A stretch of DNA of 64,000 bases from contig NZ_CP045404.1 of assembly GCF_009363715.1 (NCBI RefSeq), positions 3,564,001 to 3,628,000 on the forward strand. The letters run 5' to 3'. Positions 1-9,037 of this stretch are shown piece by piece (the stretch's first letter is position 1; the number at the start of each line of letters is the position of its first letter). Origin of the DNA: Roseovarius sp. THAF9 (lineage in GTDB: Bacteria; Pseudomonadota; Alphaproteobacteria; Rhodobacterales; Rhodobacteraceae). Position numbers and translations under genes: made by a program. Below the pieces are notes generated by a model. The model did no database searches. It was not told where the DNA came from and saw only the letters and a list, made by a program, of their open reading frames with translations.

Positions 1-705
1 CTGAGCGAACGGCGCAGGCTACAGACGGCAAAGGACCGTTACCTTTTCCGGTTCGATCCCGAGCGGGCGAATATCGATCGGATTCGTGGCAATCTGCACT
101 GGGTTGCCAACTACCTTCAGCGTCCGGTCGACGACTTCTGGTACCGCAACCTTTTTGATCTGCGCGATACGCAGGAATGGGCCTGCGACTTTTCCAATCT
201 GCACTCTTTCGTCCCGGCAAAGGCATGGCCCCAGATTGCCGACAGCTGTGAGCAACTGCGCGTGCTCTACACCATGCGTCATCCGGTCAAGCGGCTCTGG
301 AGCCATACGAAGTTTCATCTGCAGATGACGGGCGGCCTGCACCACCTTGAAGAGTGGGGACCAAGAGAGTTTGAAAATTTCGTGCGGACGCCGCATATCT
401 GGAACAACGCCGAATATGGCGCGGTTCTGCGCAGGATGCGCGAGGGCCTTAAACCGGATCAGCGCAAGGTTATCTTCTACGAAGACCTGCATGCCGACCA
501 GCGTGGCACGTTGGCGTCAATCGAGGATTTCCTGGGGATCACGCATTTCAACTATCCCCAGCCTTTGCTGGAACGCCGCTTCACCGAAAGCGTCAATCAT
601 AGCATGCCGGATTACTTTCCCGGATTGTTCGCGGATGACATTGATCGGATCAAGCGCGAGATCGAGGCGGAAGGGTTCAAGTTGCCGGCGAATTGGCAAG
701 GGTAA
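1..705 (+). CDS. Sulfotransferase family protein, 5' end outside window
   Basis: The frame is open from the first base of the window to the TAA at 703-705, so the start lies upstream. Sulfotransferases of this type move a sulfuryl group from PAPS to a sugar hydroxyl. The visible part contains LYTMRHPVKRLWSH (near 265-306), which fits the PAPS 3'-phosphate-binding segment (R-x-P-x-x-R-x-x-S). It is followed by the usual helical C-terminal half with IFYEDL and a phenylalanine/tyrosine-rich tail. The N-terminal P-loop-like PAPS 5'-phosphosulfate motif is not in the window. The next gene starts 13 bp downstream, so the two are probably cotranscribed. The substrate is probably the local polysaccharide, but this is inferred from context only. 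Confidence 0.75.
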   Translation: MSERRRLQTAKDRYLFRFDPERANIDRIRGNLHWVANYLQRPVDDFWYRNLFDLRDTQEWACDFSNLHSFVPAKAWPQIADSCEQLRVLYTMRHPVKRLWSHTKFHLQMTGGLHHLEEWGPREFENFVRTPHIWNNAEYGAVLRRMREGLKPDQRKVIFYEDLHADQRGTLASIEDFLGITHFNYPQPLLERRFTESVNHSMPDYFPGLFADDIDRIKREIEAEGFKLPANWQG

Positions 706-718
706 AAAGGCGAAAGCA

Positions 719-1456
719 ATGACACAAGCTCACTTCAAGCAAGCAGTTGCTCAACTACATCGGAAATATCGGGCTTACCGAAATGATAATGTTCCGTTTC
801 CAATCGAGTCTATTATTGCATGGTACAGTCTGTTTGCCGCTCAGGCGAACCTTGATGTTCGAGGTGATATCTTGGAAATGGGCGTCGAGCACGGTGGAAC
901 AGCGTTTTTAGAAGCAGTCGCTCTTCGGGACGACGAGAACCTAGAACTTGTTGATCTGAAACAATCTCCGCGGTTCAAGGCGATGGCGGACACGCTACCT
1001 GAGAGTTTGTCGAAACGGATCCATTTCCACGAATGCTCAACACGCGCACGCGAGCTGGACGCTTTGACTGACCGAAGATTTCGCTTCATTCACATCGACG
1101 CCGGTCATTCGAAATCCGATGTTGTTCATGATATAAGACGCTTCTCTGGCGCGCTTTCTCCAGAGGGAATACTTTGCTGTGACGACGTATTTGAAATCCG
1201 TTGGCCCGGTGTAACGGAGGCAGTACTTCAAGAGATGCCTGCTACGGATCTAGTGCCCTTCCTTTTTGTTAACAGAAAGCTCTATTTCTGCTGCGCCTCA
1301 ATGTCCGAGAAGTACCGCCAAACATTAACCGATGCACTCCCTGATATTAAGGGTTTCGGTGATCTAAGACATTGGACGGAAACGATGTTGGAAGCCGATA
1401 CACTGATCTGGAAACAAATCCCCAGATCCGCTAATTTGGGCGACCTTATTCATTAG
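719..1456 (+). CDS. Class I SAM-dependent methyltransferase (Methyltransf_24 type)
   Basis: This 245-residue protein has a Rossmann-type methyltransferase core. GDILEMGVEHGG forms the glycine-rich SAM loop (about residues 48-59). ELVDLKQS is the acidic strand-2 end, and FIHIDAGHS matches the metal/substrate-binding motif of the cephalosporin-hydroxylase/TylF-like Methyltransf_24 group. The frame extends upstream inside the preceding sulfotransferase gene, but ATG 719 is chosen because it sits just after that gene's stop and starts the recognisable protein. Base composition is clearly more AT-rich than the neighbours, suggesting separate acquisition. It overlaps the convergent next gene by 11 bp. 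The acceptor is unknown; a sugar hydroxyl is the likely target. Confidence 0.65.
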   Translation: MTQAHFKQAVAQLHRKYRAYRNDNVPFPIESIIAWYSLFAAQANLDVRGDILEMGVEHGGTAFLEAVALRDDENLELVDLKQSPRFKAMADTLPESLSKRIHFHECSTRARELDALTDRRFRFIHIDAGHSKSDVVHDIRRFSGALSPEGILCCDDVFEIRWPGVTEAVLQEMPATDLVPFLFVNRKLYFCCASMSEKYRQTLTDALPDIKGFGDLRHWTETMLEADTLIWKQIPRSANLGDLIH

Positions 1457-2768
1457 GTAACAGCATCCTTAACAATCGGGCAAAAATATCCTCAACCGCC
1501 GCTTCTCGATCTGTTAGCCGATAGTCCCGATTTCGAGGATTGCTCTGTAGGGTCCCTGTAAAGCCGAGGTCTTCCACGAAGTTGGACGCAACAGCTTCCG
1601 GAACCATCGCGCCTTCGACCATTGAAGCCGTCCAACGTAGGCTACCAGTACTTATGCTAGCGCGATTGCCATGCTGAACGCCGGGAAGCGAATAGAACCA
1701 TCCAGGCTTGTGTTGCATTGTCCCGGCATGACAAAGATAAGCGTGGCACGAAGCTATCTCATGCACGGAGTCAATTAAGGTCATTCCGGTTAAGTCTCTC
1801 AATTGAGCGCACTGTTTCCTTGGCAACGCTTCAGAAATTTGACCGATAAGGCGCTGTGCTCCAGAAATGCGTTCTTCAAAGGACAAGCGAACCGGATCGT
1901 AGATTGGGCGCGCAAAATCTTGCGGCAAGGAAAAACCATCTAGCAAGAAAACGGCATTTGGACAGCAATCAAGGAGCTTATTGATAATTAGCGCTAATAC
2001 TTCTACTTGGTCTTCCAGGGTCCGGCCTTTTTCGCGAACGGTCATATAGATTTTTGGTTCTGGCGAAGGTGACCAACTTAACGGCAGACCGATAAGCTCC
2101 ATCAATTCAGTTTTGGCATTTCCATCACAGAAAACCGATCCAGGCACCAAAGTTGGACGGCTCTGCCATCCCCGTGCCTCTTTTGTTCGTTCCACCTCGT
2201 CGAAGCAGATCTTGTGGGCTTTGCAGAAAGCCGCGATATTCCCCATTGGATCATGCAATATTCGAACATCAAAGTTTGAAACCGAGTGGGCGAGATGCCA
2301 AAGCCCGGGAAATTCGTTCCACATATGATGTGCAAAGTTCGTGTGACCTGTGAAAACCAATGGGCGAGCAGTCGTATCGACCCTCACATCTGGGCAAACG
2401 TTGTTCCCCAAGATCTCCTGGGCCTTCGCAATTAAGGGCGACGCTTCACTATCGGCTACGGTATAAACACTCTCAGGTGTCACTAGTGCCAGAACTGGAC
2501 ACCCCAATCGCACTGAAGCTGCAACAACACAGAACGGTCCAGTCGCTCCAGAAAACCAATAAAGACATCCGTTCTGAGGCCAGTGATAGTGCGCTTCCGC
2601 TTGGCACTGCTCACCAGTGGTCGGGTCGGGCACTGTGAACAGGCCAGTTTCCGCAATATTTATCTGAAAACGGCGCAGCGCTCTATCGCTTGTCCATGCG
2701 TTACCTGCGCGCAAAGCTTCAAGGGTCCTTGAAACCTGTTGATCGTTCTTTTCGGACGCAGAGCTCAA
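1446..2768 (-). CDS. Hypothetical protein, possibly GT61-like glycosyltransferase
   Basis: A 440-residue cytoplasmic-looking protein without a signal peptide or membrane segment. I do not recognise a named family. FTGHTNFAHHMWNE (mid-protein) resembles the substrate-side motif of DUF563/GT61 enzymes. SCHAYLCHAGTMQHKPGW near the C-terminus could correspond to their GPHGAGLTN-type motif. Both resemblances are weak. The start is a TTG whose last bases form a TTGA overlap with the TGA stop of the upstream sulfotransferase gene (2765-2768), which argues for translational coupling. Like the facing methyltransferase it is less GC-rich than the rest of the locus. A role in glycan synthesis is inferred from context. 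Confidence 0.6.
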   Translation of the reverse strand: MSSASEKNDQQVSRTLEALRAGNAWTSDRALRRFQINIAETGLFTVPDPTTGEQCQAEAHYHWPQNGCLYWFSGATGPFCVVAASVRLGCPVLALVTPESVYTVADSEASPLIAKAQEILGNNVCPDVRVDTTARPLVFTGHTNFAHHMWNEFPGLWHLAHSVSNFDVRILHDPMGNIAAFCKAHKICFDEVERTKEARGWQSRPTLVPGSVFCDGNAKTELMELIGLPLSWSPSPEPKIYMTVREKGRTLEDQVEVLALIINKLLDCCPNAVFLLDGFSLPQDFARPIYDPVRLSFEERISGAQRLIGQISEALPRKQCAQLRDLTGMTLIDSVHEIASCHAYLCHAGTMQHKPGWFYSLPGVQHGNRASISTGSLRWTASMVEGAMVPEAVASNFVEDLGFTGTLQSNPRNRDYRLTDREAAVEDIFARLLRMLLPNE

Positions 2769-3532
2769 GTCTTGGACTCCTGTTTGACGCCAGGAATCTT
2801 ACGAGCAACTTGGCCGCTAGTCTTTTTTGAGCACATTCCAGCCATTAACATCTGGTCGTCCAAGTTCGCCTCTTTCAGAAGCGCAACCAACTCCGGGTCG
2901 TCCCCACCTTTTTGCTCCCCGGCCATGGACACATTGCGTCGCTCCTCGGTCCAATCGAAGTCGGGATAGGCGTCCGAAATGGTGTCGGAAAGCCTGCTCA
3001 GCATTGCGCCGAAATCGGACACCACCCCCACGACAGTCAAGCGCTCCAGCGACGACTTGGCACGCTCCAACTCGGGCTCGGGGCCGGGCACGAGGCTCGC
3101 AAGCCGGTGGGTCTGGAAATTGCGGCACTGGCGGTCATTGGGCATCGCCAGCCTGACCTTTACATACCCCTCCAGGTCCGTGTGCTTGGCCAGCACGGCA
3201 CCTAATGTCTCTGCATCCTGATCCCGCTCGAACCGGTAGGCCGATTTGATCCGCGCAATGGGGTCGCGCAAGAGCATGACTGACACGATCCGCACGCCCT
3301 CGACCTGCGGCAACGGTCCCATCATCGTGTGCGACGAGAACGCCACCGCATCCGGTTCTGATCGGATCCAGTTCTCGACTTGGGCCGTGTTGTTCTGGCC
3401 CTGAAATTCGCGCGTGACCCAGCGGCTACCGAAATTATGCTTGAGCACGGCGTCAAGCGACGTACCCGCGTTCTTGAAGAGGTGATAGTGCAAAATAATC
3501 GTGCGCACCCGGCTCAGCCCAATCCCTGACAA
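2765..3532 (-). CDS. Sulfotransferase-like protein
   Basis: This 255-residue protein begins with a P-loop-like PAPS-binding motif, HLFKNAGTS (residues 17-25). It has LLRDPIARIKSAYR (about 87-100), the 3'-phosphate-binding segment of the sulfotransferase superfamily. The layout matches the Sulfotransfer_2-like carbohydrate sulfotransferases found in polysaccharide loci. The longest frame starts with TTG at 3532; a GTG at 3508 is equally possible because the P-loop strand begins right after it. The gene overlaps its downstream partner by a TTGA junction. It probably sulfates the exported glycan; the exact acceptor cannot be read from the sequence. Confidence 0.7.
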   Translation of the reverse strand: MSGIGLSRVRTIILHYHLFKNAGTSLDAVLKHNFGSRWVTREFQGQNNTAQVENWIRSEPDAVAFSSHTMMGPLPQVEGVRIVSVMLLRDPIARIKSAYRFERDQDAETLGAVLAKHTDLEGYVKVRLAMPNDRQCRNFQTHRLASLVPGPEPELERAKSSLERLTVVGVVSDFGAMLSRLSDTISDAYPDFDWTEERRNVSMAGEQKGGDDPELVALLKEANLDDQMLMAGMCSKKTSGQVARKIPGVKQESKT

Positions 3533-3569
3533 AAGATCCGTTCGACCCTAAAGCGGACATACGTGAGTT

Positions 3570-6500
3570 TCAACGAACCGGTGCGTTCGGCAGGAACAAG
3601 TCCGCCGCCTCGAATGCTTCGCGCATGATTAGGCGCCCCTTACGGAACGAATAGTTCTCCGCCATATAGGTGCGCGCCGCCTCGGACATCTTGTGCCAGA
3701 GTTTGTCATCGCTATCCAGCCGCTTGATCGCCTCGATCCAGTCTTCATTTGTACGCGCGATAAAGCATTCCTGCCCATCGCGCAGACCGATACCCTCGGC
3801 CGCCACCGGGGTGAGAACACAAGGCGTGCCCCGGGCGAGCGCTTCCAACACTTTTCCCTTGATACCGGCGCCGGACAAAAGCGGCGCCACGAAGATACGG
3901 TGCGGGTCAAAGGCATCGGCAACATCATCGACAAATCCAACCGGGTCGATCGACGGCCCCTTGAGCGACTTGATCTCGTCAGTCACCCCCGCCCCGTAAA
4001 CCGAAAGCACAAGGTCCTTCCGCTGCGTAGTCAAAAGCGGCATGATCTCACGCGCGAACCACAGCAGACCCTCCTGGTTCGGGTGATGGCGGAAACTGCC
4101 CAGGAACGAAATACCGGACCTTTCCTCCAATGGCGTGATCGACTCAGGAAGATTCACGACCCATGGCACGTGCATCACTTTTGCCGCGCCTTCGGTGTAG
4201 GCTTCGATCACGGCATGTTCCATTTCGTTGTAACTGAGCACGATATCGACCTGGTTGATGATATCCAGCTCGGCCGTCCTGGTCTGGCGCGCGGCTTCCA
4301 TCCGCCCCTCGTTGCCGTTCGACCGTGCGGCACGAATCTCTCGCAAAAAATGCAGGTCGGCATTGTTGAACAGAACCTTGGCTTGCGGCGACAGCATACG
4401 GATCTGTTGCAACACGTCCCGAGCGACATAGAATCGAGTGATATAGAACGCATCAAAATCCGCCGCATGACGTGCGATGTATTCCTGCACGCTCATGTAG
4501 AACGGGGCGTAGATCATCTCGACGCCCATTTTTTGCAAGTCCTCGGTATACTTGCCCAAATGCGCCATGTTGGTTGGCAGGAACGTGACCTTGTAACCAA
4601 GCGACTGCACAAGACGAATTTCCTGGAGCGCGGCATAAGAACCCGCATCCTGATCCGGACGCGGCGTGGTGTAATCAATGAACAGCACGCGCCCGACTAT
4701 GCCGCGGTCTTTTTCCAGGTCCGGGCTGTGCCCTTCGCGGCCAAACCGGGAATAGTCACTCGCCCAGCGTCGCTTAAACTTTGGTCTGTTGACCTCTTGG
4801 AAGCGCTTGAAACCGCTTGAAACGTCCGTTCCCGAGGTCATCCCCTCGTAATGATAAATCACGGAGGACGGCACAAACCAGGTCGTGTACCCTGCCTCGC
4901 GCACCTTGAAGGCAAAGTCTGTGTCTTCAAAGTACATCGGCTCTAGGTATTGCGACAGCCCGCCGACCTCGTCCCAGATCTGCTTGGGCACCATCATTGC
5001 CGCGCCGGACAGGTAATCGGCCTGCCGCGCGTAACAATACCGTGGATCGTTCGGGTTCTGCCGGTTGCCATAGTTCCACGGATTGCCTGTGCCCCAGATG
5101 ATACCGCCTGCATCCTGAAGTTTGCCGTCGGGATACAGCAATTTGGCACCCGCCAGCCCGACGAAATCGAACCGCTCGAACGCTCCGAGAAGCTCGTCGA
5201 TCCATCCGGTCGTCACCTCGACATCGTTGTTCAAAAGAACGATGTAGTCGCCCTTGGCCACAGACGCACCCGCATTGCAGGCCCTTATGAAGCGTTGCGG
5301 TTCCTCGTTGTGCAACACCGTGATCCCGGAGACGATGTTTTCCAGCTCCGCAGTCTCATCGGTCGAGGCATCATCGACCACGATCACCTCGAAGCTGGCG
5401 TCGTTCGGCGCCAGCAACAGGGAACACAGCGCCAGATAGGTAACTTCGACCTTGTTGTGCGCCGGAATGACAATGGACACCTTGGGCTTGTCCACTTTCG
5501 GAAAGGACAGAGGCTTCAACTTTACTTTGCCGTAACCGCCTTCGACGGTTTCCATCGCATGAGCGAGCTGTGCGATGTCCAGGCTGTCTTCCGTTTTACT
5601 GGCGGCGCTCGCAAACAGAGCCTTAATCCCCGCAAAGCGCCGACCTGTCTGCGGAAAGATCGAGTCCGGGAAAGGGGCCGCGCTTTCGCGTTGCAGCACG
5701 TCTGCCGGCGTCAGGATCTTCGGCATCAATAGCTGACCCTCCCAGTACGCCACCGTTCCAGATGCGTCCCGCAGGCTCAGATGATGTGTCTGGCCGTCCA
5801 GGTACTCCTCGGAAATCCGCAGCGGCGTCTGCCCACGCTGTACGCTGACCTGCTGGTCATGCCGTCCATTCACGAACAGCGACAAGTTGACAGGCGCACT
5901 GCACGACACCACCAGGGTATGACCAGAACTGTCATCGACCGTGATTTCGGCCTCGGGGGGCAGCGAAAAACTTTCGCTCTGCCCGCCCTGGTTGACCGAG
6001 ATCGTGGATTCCGGCGCCGGTATAGCCGGCAAGTACGCCGACAGCCAAACACCACCGCTGGGGATCTTGTCGCCGACCAGCATCTCGGGATTGAGCCTGC
6101 CTTTCGCGCTCCCTCGACGGTTCGGCCCGACATGCACATCCGAAAGAAAGAGAAAAGGTTCGCTTCCGCTTCCGTCATCTACAAAACCGGAATAGTTCAG
6201 TGTCAGACGGATCTCGAAACGGCCGCTACCGGCTGGCAAAGGAATAGAGACATCCTGGTATTCGCTTGCGTTCCGCCCGCCCAGGGCCGCCGGGTTGAAA
6301 TCGATCCTGCGTTCCGACACCACGCCGGTTTCAACATGCAGGAACGTCACCTTCAGCCGCGCCGTTGCCCGGTGCACGCCCAGAAGTGCATTGAAACATA
6401 AGCCCTTCTCTTCCACGTCCACGGTGATCGGCCGATCGATATGTATTTTGCAGGGTGACTCGCGGCGTACGACCATGACCTGGATAGTTTGCGTGCCCGG

Positions 6501-6791
6501 CAGCGCCCAGTCCATCAGGTGGTTCACCCAAAGCGCTGCCACTTCGCCGGGCTTGGTCTCGGCAGGTTGGGTCTGCATGGCCAAGTTCAGGGAATCCGTC
6601 GGTAGATCGACACGGCTGACAAACGAATACTCTTCCAGAGCCTGAGCGTCGCATGGTGCAAAGGGAACGCGTGCCGACTGCATCGCCAGTTCCGCCGGCT
6701 TGGTCGGAGCCTTCTCGAAATTCACAAAGACATTACGGTTCACCAAAATGGCCGATCTTATGTCGTGGGCGGATGTTCCAAATTTCATCAT
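3570..6791 (-). CDS. Large bifunctional glycosyltransferase (GT2-GT4 fusion)
   Basis: A 1073-residue protein of three parts. Residues 1-430 are beta-rich with no catalytic motif, possibly a binding module. Residues 437-680 form a GT2 GT-A domain, with VSIVIPAHNK at the start, VVDDAS (471-476), LLNNDVEV (519-526) and the acceptor-site MYFEDTDF (619-626). Residues 700-1060 form a GT4-like GT-B domain, with SFLGSFRHHPN and the donor-site region GAGIKGKVLEALARGTPCV. It should add two sugars in succession to a growing repeat unit. The start is one of two consecutive ATGs at 6791/6788. It reads in the same direction as the upstream permease gene, 81 bp away, so both may share a transcript. Fusions of this kind are known in capsule loci. 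Confidence 0.88.
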   Translation of the reverse strand: MMKFGTSAHDIRSAILVNRNVFVNFEKAPTKPAELAMQSARVPFAPCDAQALEEYSFVSRVDLPTDSLNLAMQTQPAETKPGEVAALWVNHLMDWALPGTQTIQVMVVRRESPCKIHIDRPITVDVEEKGLCFNALLGVHRATARLKVTFLHVETGVVSERRIDFNPAALGGRNASEYQDVSIPLPAGSGRFEIRLTLNYSGFVDDGSGSEPFLFLSDVHVGPNRRGSAKGRLNPEMLVGDKIPSGGVWLSAYLPAIPAPESTISVNQGGQSESFSLPPEAEITVDDSSGHTLVVSCSAPVNLSLFVNGRHDQQVSVQRGQTPLRISEEYLDGQTHHLSLRDASGTVAYWEGQLLMPKILTPADVLQRESAAPFPDSIFPQTGRRFAGIKALFASAASKTEDSLDIAQLAHAMETVEGGYGKVKLKPLSFPKVDKPKVSIVIPAHNKVEVTYLALCSLLLAPNDASFEVIVVDDASTDETAELENIVSGITVLHNEEPQRFIRACNAGASVAKGDYIVLLNNDVEVTTGWIDELLGAFERFDFVGLAGAKLLYPDGKLQDAGGIIWGTGNPWNYGNRQNPNDPRYCYARQADYLSGAAMMVPKQIWDEVGGLSQYLEPMYFEDTDFAFKVREAGYTTWFVPSSVIYHYEGMTSGTDVSSGFKRFQEVNRPKFKRRWASDYSRFGREGHSPDLEKDRGIVGRVLFIDYTTPRPDQDAGSYAALQEIRLVQSLGYKVTFLPTNMAHLGKYTEDLQKMGVEMIYAPFYMSVQEYIARHAADFDAFYITRFYVARDVLQQIRMLSPQAKVLFNNADLHFLREIRAARSNGNEGRMEAARQTRTAELDIINQVDIVLSYNEMEHAVIEAYTEGAAKVMHVPWVVNLPESITPLEERSGISFLGSFRHHPNQEGLLWFAREIMPLLTTQRKDLVLSVYGAGVTDEIKSLKGPSIDPVGFVDDVADAFDPHRIFVAPLLSGAGIKGKVLEALARGTPCVLTPVAAEGIGLRDGQECFIARTNEDWIEAIKRLDSDDKLWHKMSEAARTYMAENYSFRKGRLIMREAFEAADLFLPNAPVR

Positions 6792-6872
6792 GTCTCAATC
6801 ATCAAGATACTTAGGGCGTGGGGCAGCGCCATCTCTGCACGGCTACAAGACCTCAGGCAGAGAGTATAGCGC

Positions 6873-7715
6873 CTATTTGTCGAGGATGTCCCTGTGGTAC
6901 CGATTCAGCAAGAATAGGCCCACCAGAAGGCCGATCAGGCCAAGCATAACGGGATAGGTGGCAGACACGTAGGTCGGACTGTAATAGGGATAGAACGCGT
7001 CGCGCATCATCCCGATCGGGTGGACCAGCGGATTGTACCACAACACGCTCCTGTAGGGCTCCGGCACCGTTTCGAACAGGAAGAAAATGCAGGAAACCAG
7101 GAAAATCGGCCGGTTCAGAACCGCCCATGACGTCTGCCAGACTGGAAAGGATACAAACAGAAAGCTGTTGAGCGTGCCCACGCCGACCGAGAATATGATA
7201 AGCATGACATAGGCGGTCGCCACCTTTCCGACATCGATGGACACATCGTCGGCAAAAAACGTCAGAATTACCGCCATGACCGCGATGTGGACCATGAACT
7301 GCGTCATCACGTTAAGGATAAAGCGCGCGATCAGCGCATCGACGAAGGTCACCCGCGGATATTCCAGCAAGGCGCGCGAAAAGTTCAAAACCTGTGCCAG
7401 CTTCATCGCGATATCGCCGTACATCAAGAATGGCAGCATGGCGCACGCATAGAAGAGCGGAAAGGACGTGCCCAGCGGAGGGTGTCTAAACCCGGCGGAG
7501 AAGATGAAAGTCATCAACCCGATCCCGGCGGCTGGCTCGATCACGGCCCAGATGTAGCCCCCCGGCGAGCGTCCGTAGGACGTCGACATTTCCCGTAGCA
7601 TCAGCGCGAACACTGAACGGAAGGTCGCGAACGGCATGCGCACCTCGCGCAGTTGCGATTCTTCGTCCTCGGTCAGGCGAGGATCGTGCGGTGAAGGCGA
7701 ATTGACGTCAGTCAT
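6873..7715 (-). CDS. kpsM: Capsular polysaccharide ABC transporter permease (KpsM/Wzm type)
   Basis: A 280-residue ABC-2 family permease. About 45 N-terminal hydrophilic residues carry the amphipathic segment before the first membrane helix. Six hydrophobic segments follow (around IGLMTFIFSAGF, LFYACAMLPFLMYG, FMVHIAVMAVILTFF, AYVMLIIFSVGVG, FLVSCIFFLF and VMLGLIGLLVGLF). The SYGRSPGGYIWAVIEP stretch is typical of KpsM/BexB/CtrC. With the ATPase at 9038 and the KpsE-like protein at 7806 it would export lipid-linked or complete polysaccharide across the inner membrane. It is transcribed divergently from those two genes, with a 90-bp shared promoter region. Confidence 0.9.
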   Translation of the reverse strand: MTDVNSPSPHDPRLTEDEESQLREVRMPFATFRSVFALMLREMSTSYGRSPGGYIWAVIEPAAGIGLMTFIFSAGFRHPPLGTSFPLFYACAMLPFLMYGDIAMKLAQVLNFSRALLEYPRVTFVDALIARFILNVMTQFMVHIAVMAVILTFFADDVSIDVGKVATAYVMLIIFSVGVGTLNSFLFVSFPVWQTSWAVLNRPIFLVSCIFFLFETVPEPYRSVLWYNPLVHPIGMMRDAFYPYYSPTYVSATYPVMLGLIGLLVGLFLLNRYHRDILDK

Positions 7716-7805
7716 GGAAAGAGATGGTGGCAGCGCTTTTGCAGTTCGACTATGGTCGGGTCAGTTGTTCAAAATCATTCCTAAAGGCCGGAAAGTCCAG
7801 CGTAC

Positions 7806-9026
7806 ATGTCAAACCCGCCTTCCGCACCGGCCCTGGTGCCGTCTCAGCCAGTCGGTCAACCGGCACCAGAAGAGACCCGGCAGGAATCCAAAGTCCCGCC
7901 GCCCGCTGCCAAAGCCAAGCCGCAGCGACGCCACTTCGGGCTTGTTCTCAGCTTCTTTATCTGCTGGCTCGTGCCGGTCATGCTGGTCGCGGGGTATATG
8001 TGGCTGCGCGCGGCAGACCAATATGCCTCTCACCTGGGCTTTTCGGTCCGCACCGAAGAGGCAAGCTCGGCCATCGAACTGCTCGGGGGCATCACCGACC
8101 TGTCCTCTGGCAGTTCTTCCGACACCGACATCCTGAACGACTTTCTGACCAGTCAGGAACTGGTCAGAGAAATCGACCAAGCCGTCGATCTTCGTGCGAT
8201 CTGGTCTCGGGTGCCCACCTCTCGCGATCCGGTCTTCGCGTTTGACGCGCCAGGCACGATCGAGGATCTTGTCGACCATTGGGAGCGCAAGGTCACGATC
8301 ATCTACGACAGCGGCGCGGGCCTGATCGACATGCGCGTTCTGGCCTTCGACCCTCAGGATGCGCGCGATATCGCCCAGGCGGTGCTGGAAGAGTCGACCC
8401 AGATGATAAACCAACTCTCTGCAATCGCCCGCGAAGACGCGATCGGCTATGCCGAAGCCGAACTCGAGGTCGCGGTTGACCGGCTGAAAACCGCGCGCAC
8501 CGCGCTGACCGAATTTCGCAACCGCACGCAAATCGTCGATCCCACGATCGACACGCAAAACCAAATGGGTCTGCTTGTGAACCTGCAGCAGCAACTTGCC
8601 GAGTCTCTGATCGATCTCGACCTACTGCAATCCACGACTCAGTCCAACGACCCCAGGATCACGCAGGCCGAGCGCCGCGTCGAAGTGATCGAGTCGCGCA
8701 TCGAGGCCGAGCGCCGCAAGCTCGGTCTCGGCAGTTCCGGCGAAGGCGGGGAGGTTTTCGCAAACCTCGTCGGCGAATACGAAAGCCTGATCGTGGACCG
8801 CGAGTTTGCCGAGGCCGCCTATACCAGTGCGCTGGCCGCCTACGATTCCGCGCGCGCCGAGGCACAACGCCAAAGCCGCTACCTGGCTCCGCACGTCCGC
8901 CCCACCCTTGCCGAAAGCGCCCAGTTCCCCGAACGGATGAACATCATGCTGCTGTCGGCCCTGTTCCTTTTGTTTGGATGGGCGATCGGCGTGCTGATCT
9001 ACTACAGCCTCCGCGATCGGCGCTGA
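7806..9026 (+). CDS. kpsE: Capsule export inner-membrane periplasmic adaptor (KpsE/BexC/CtrB type)
   Basis: The 406-residue protein has a proline-rich cytoplasmic N-terminus and a first membrane helix at about 45-66. A long periplasmic part is predicted to be coiled-coil (about 200-300, with ALTEFRNRTQIVDP). A second membrane helix lies near the C-terminus (about 380-400). This two-helix topology is that of the polysaccharide co-polymerase family that bridges KpsM/T to the outer-membrane KpsD-type channel. No KpsD-like outer-membrane gene is present in the window. The ATPase gene follows after 11 bp. Confidence 0.88.
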   Translation: MSNPPSAPALVPSQPVGQPAPEETRQESKVPPPAAKAKPQRRHFGLVLSFFICWLVPVMLVAGYMWLRAADQYASHLGFSVRTEEASSAIELLGGITDLSSGSSSDTDILNDFLTSQELVREIDQAVDLRAIWSRVPTSRDPVFAFDAPGTIEDLVDHWERKVTIIYDSGAGLIDMRVLAFDPQDARDIAQAVLEESTQMINQLSAIAREDAIGYAEAELEVAVDRLKTARTALTEFRNRTQIVDPTIDTQNQMGLLVNLQQQLAESLIDLDLLQSTTQSNDPRITQAERRVEVIESRIEAERRKLGLGSSGEGGEVFANLVGEYESLIVDREFAEAAYTSALAAYDSARAEAQRQSRYLAPHVRPTLAESAQFPERMNIMLLSALFLLFGWAIGVLIYYSLRDRR

Positions 9027-9037
9027 AAGGGCGGGCG

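Noticed and set aside
3693-4820. 375-codon plus-strand frame opposite the GT2-GT4 fusion
   Set aside because: Antisense shadow of a clearly conserved gene, with no ribosome-binding site or family match.
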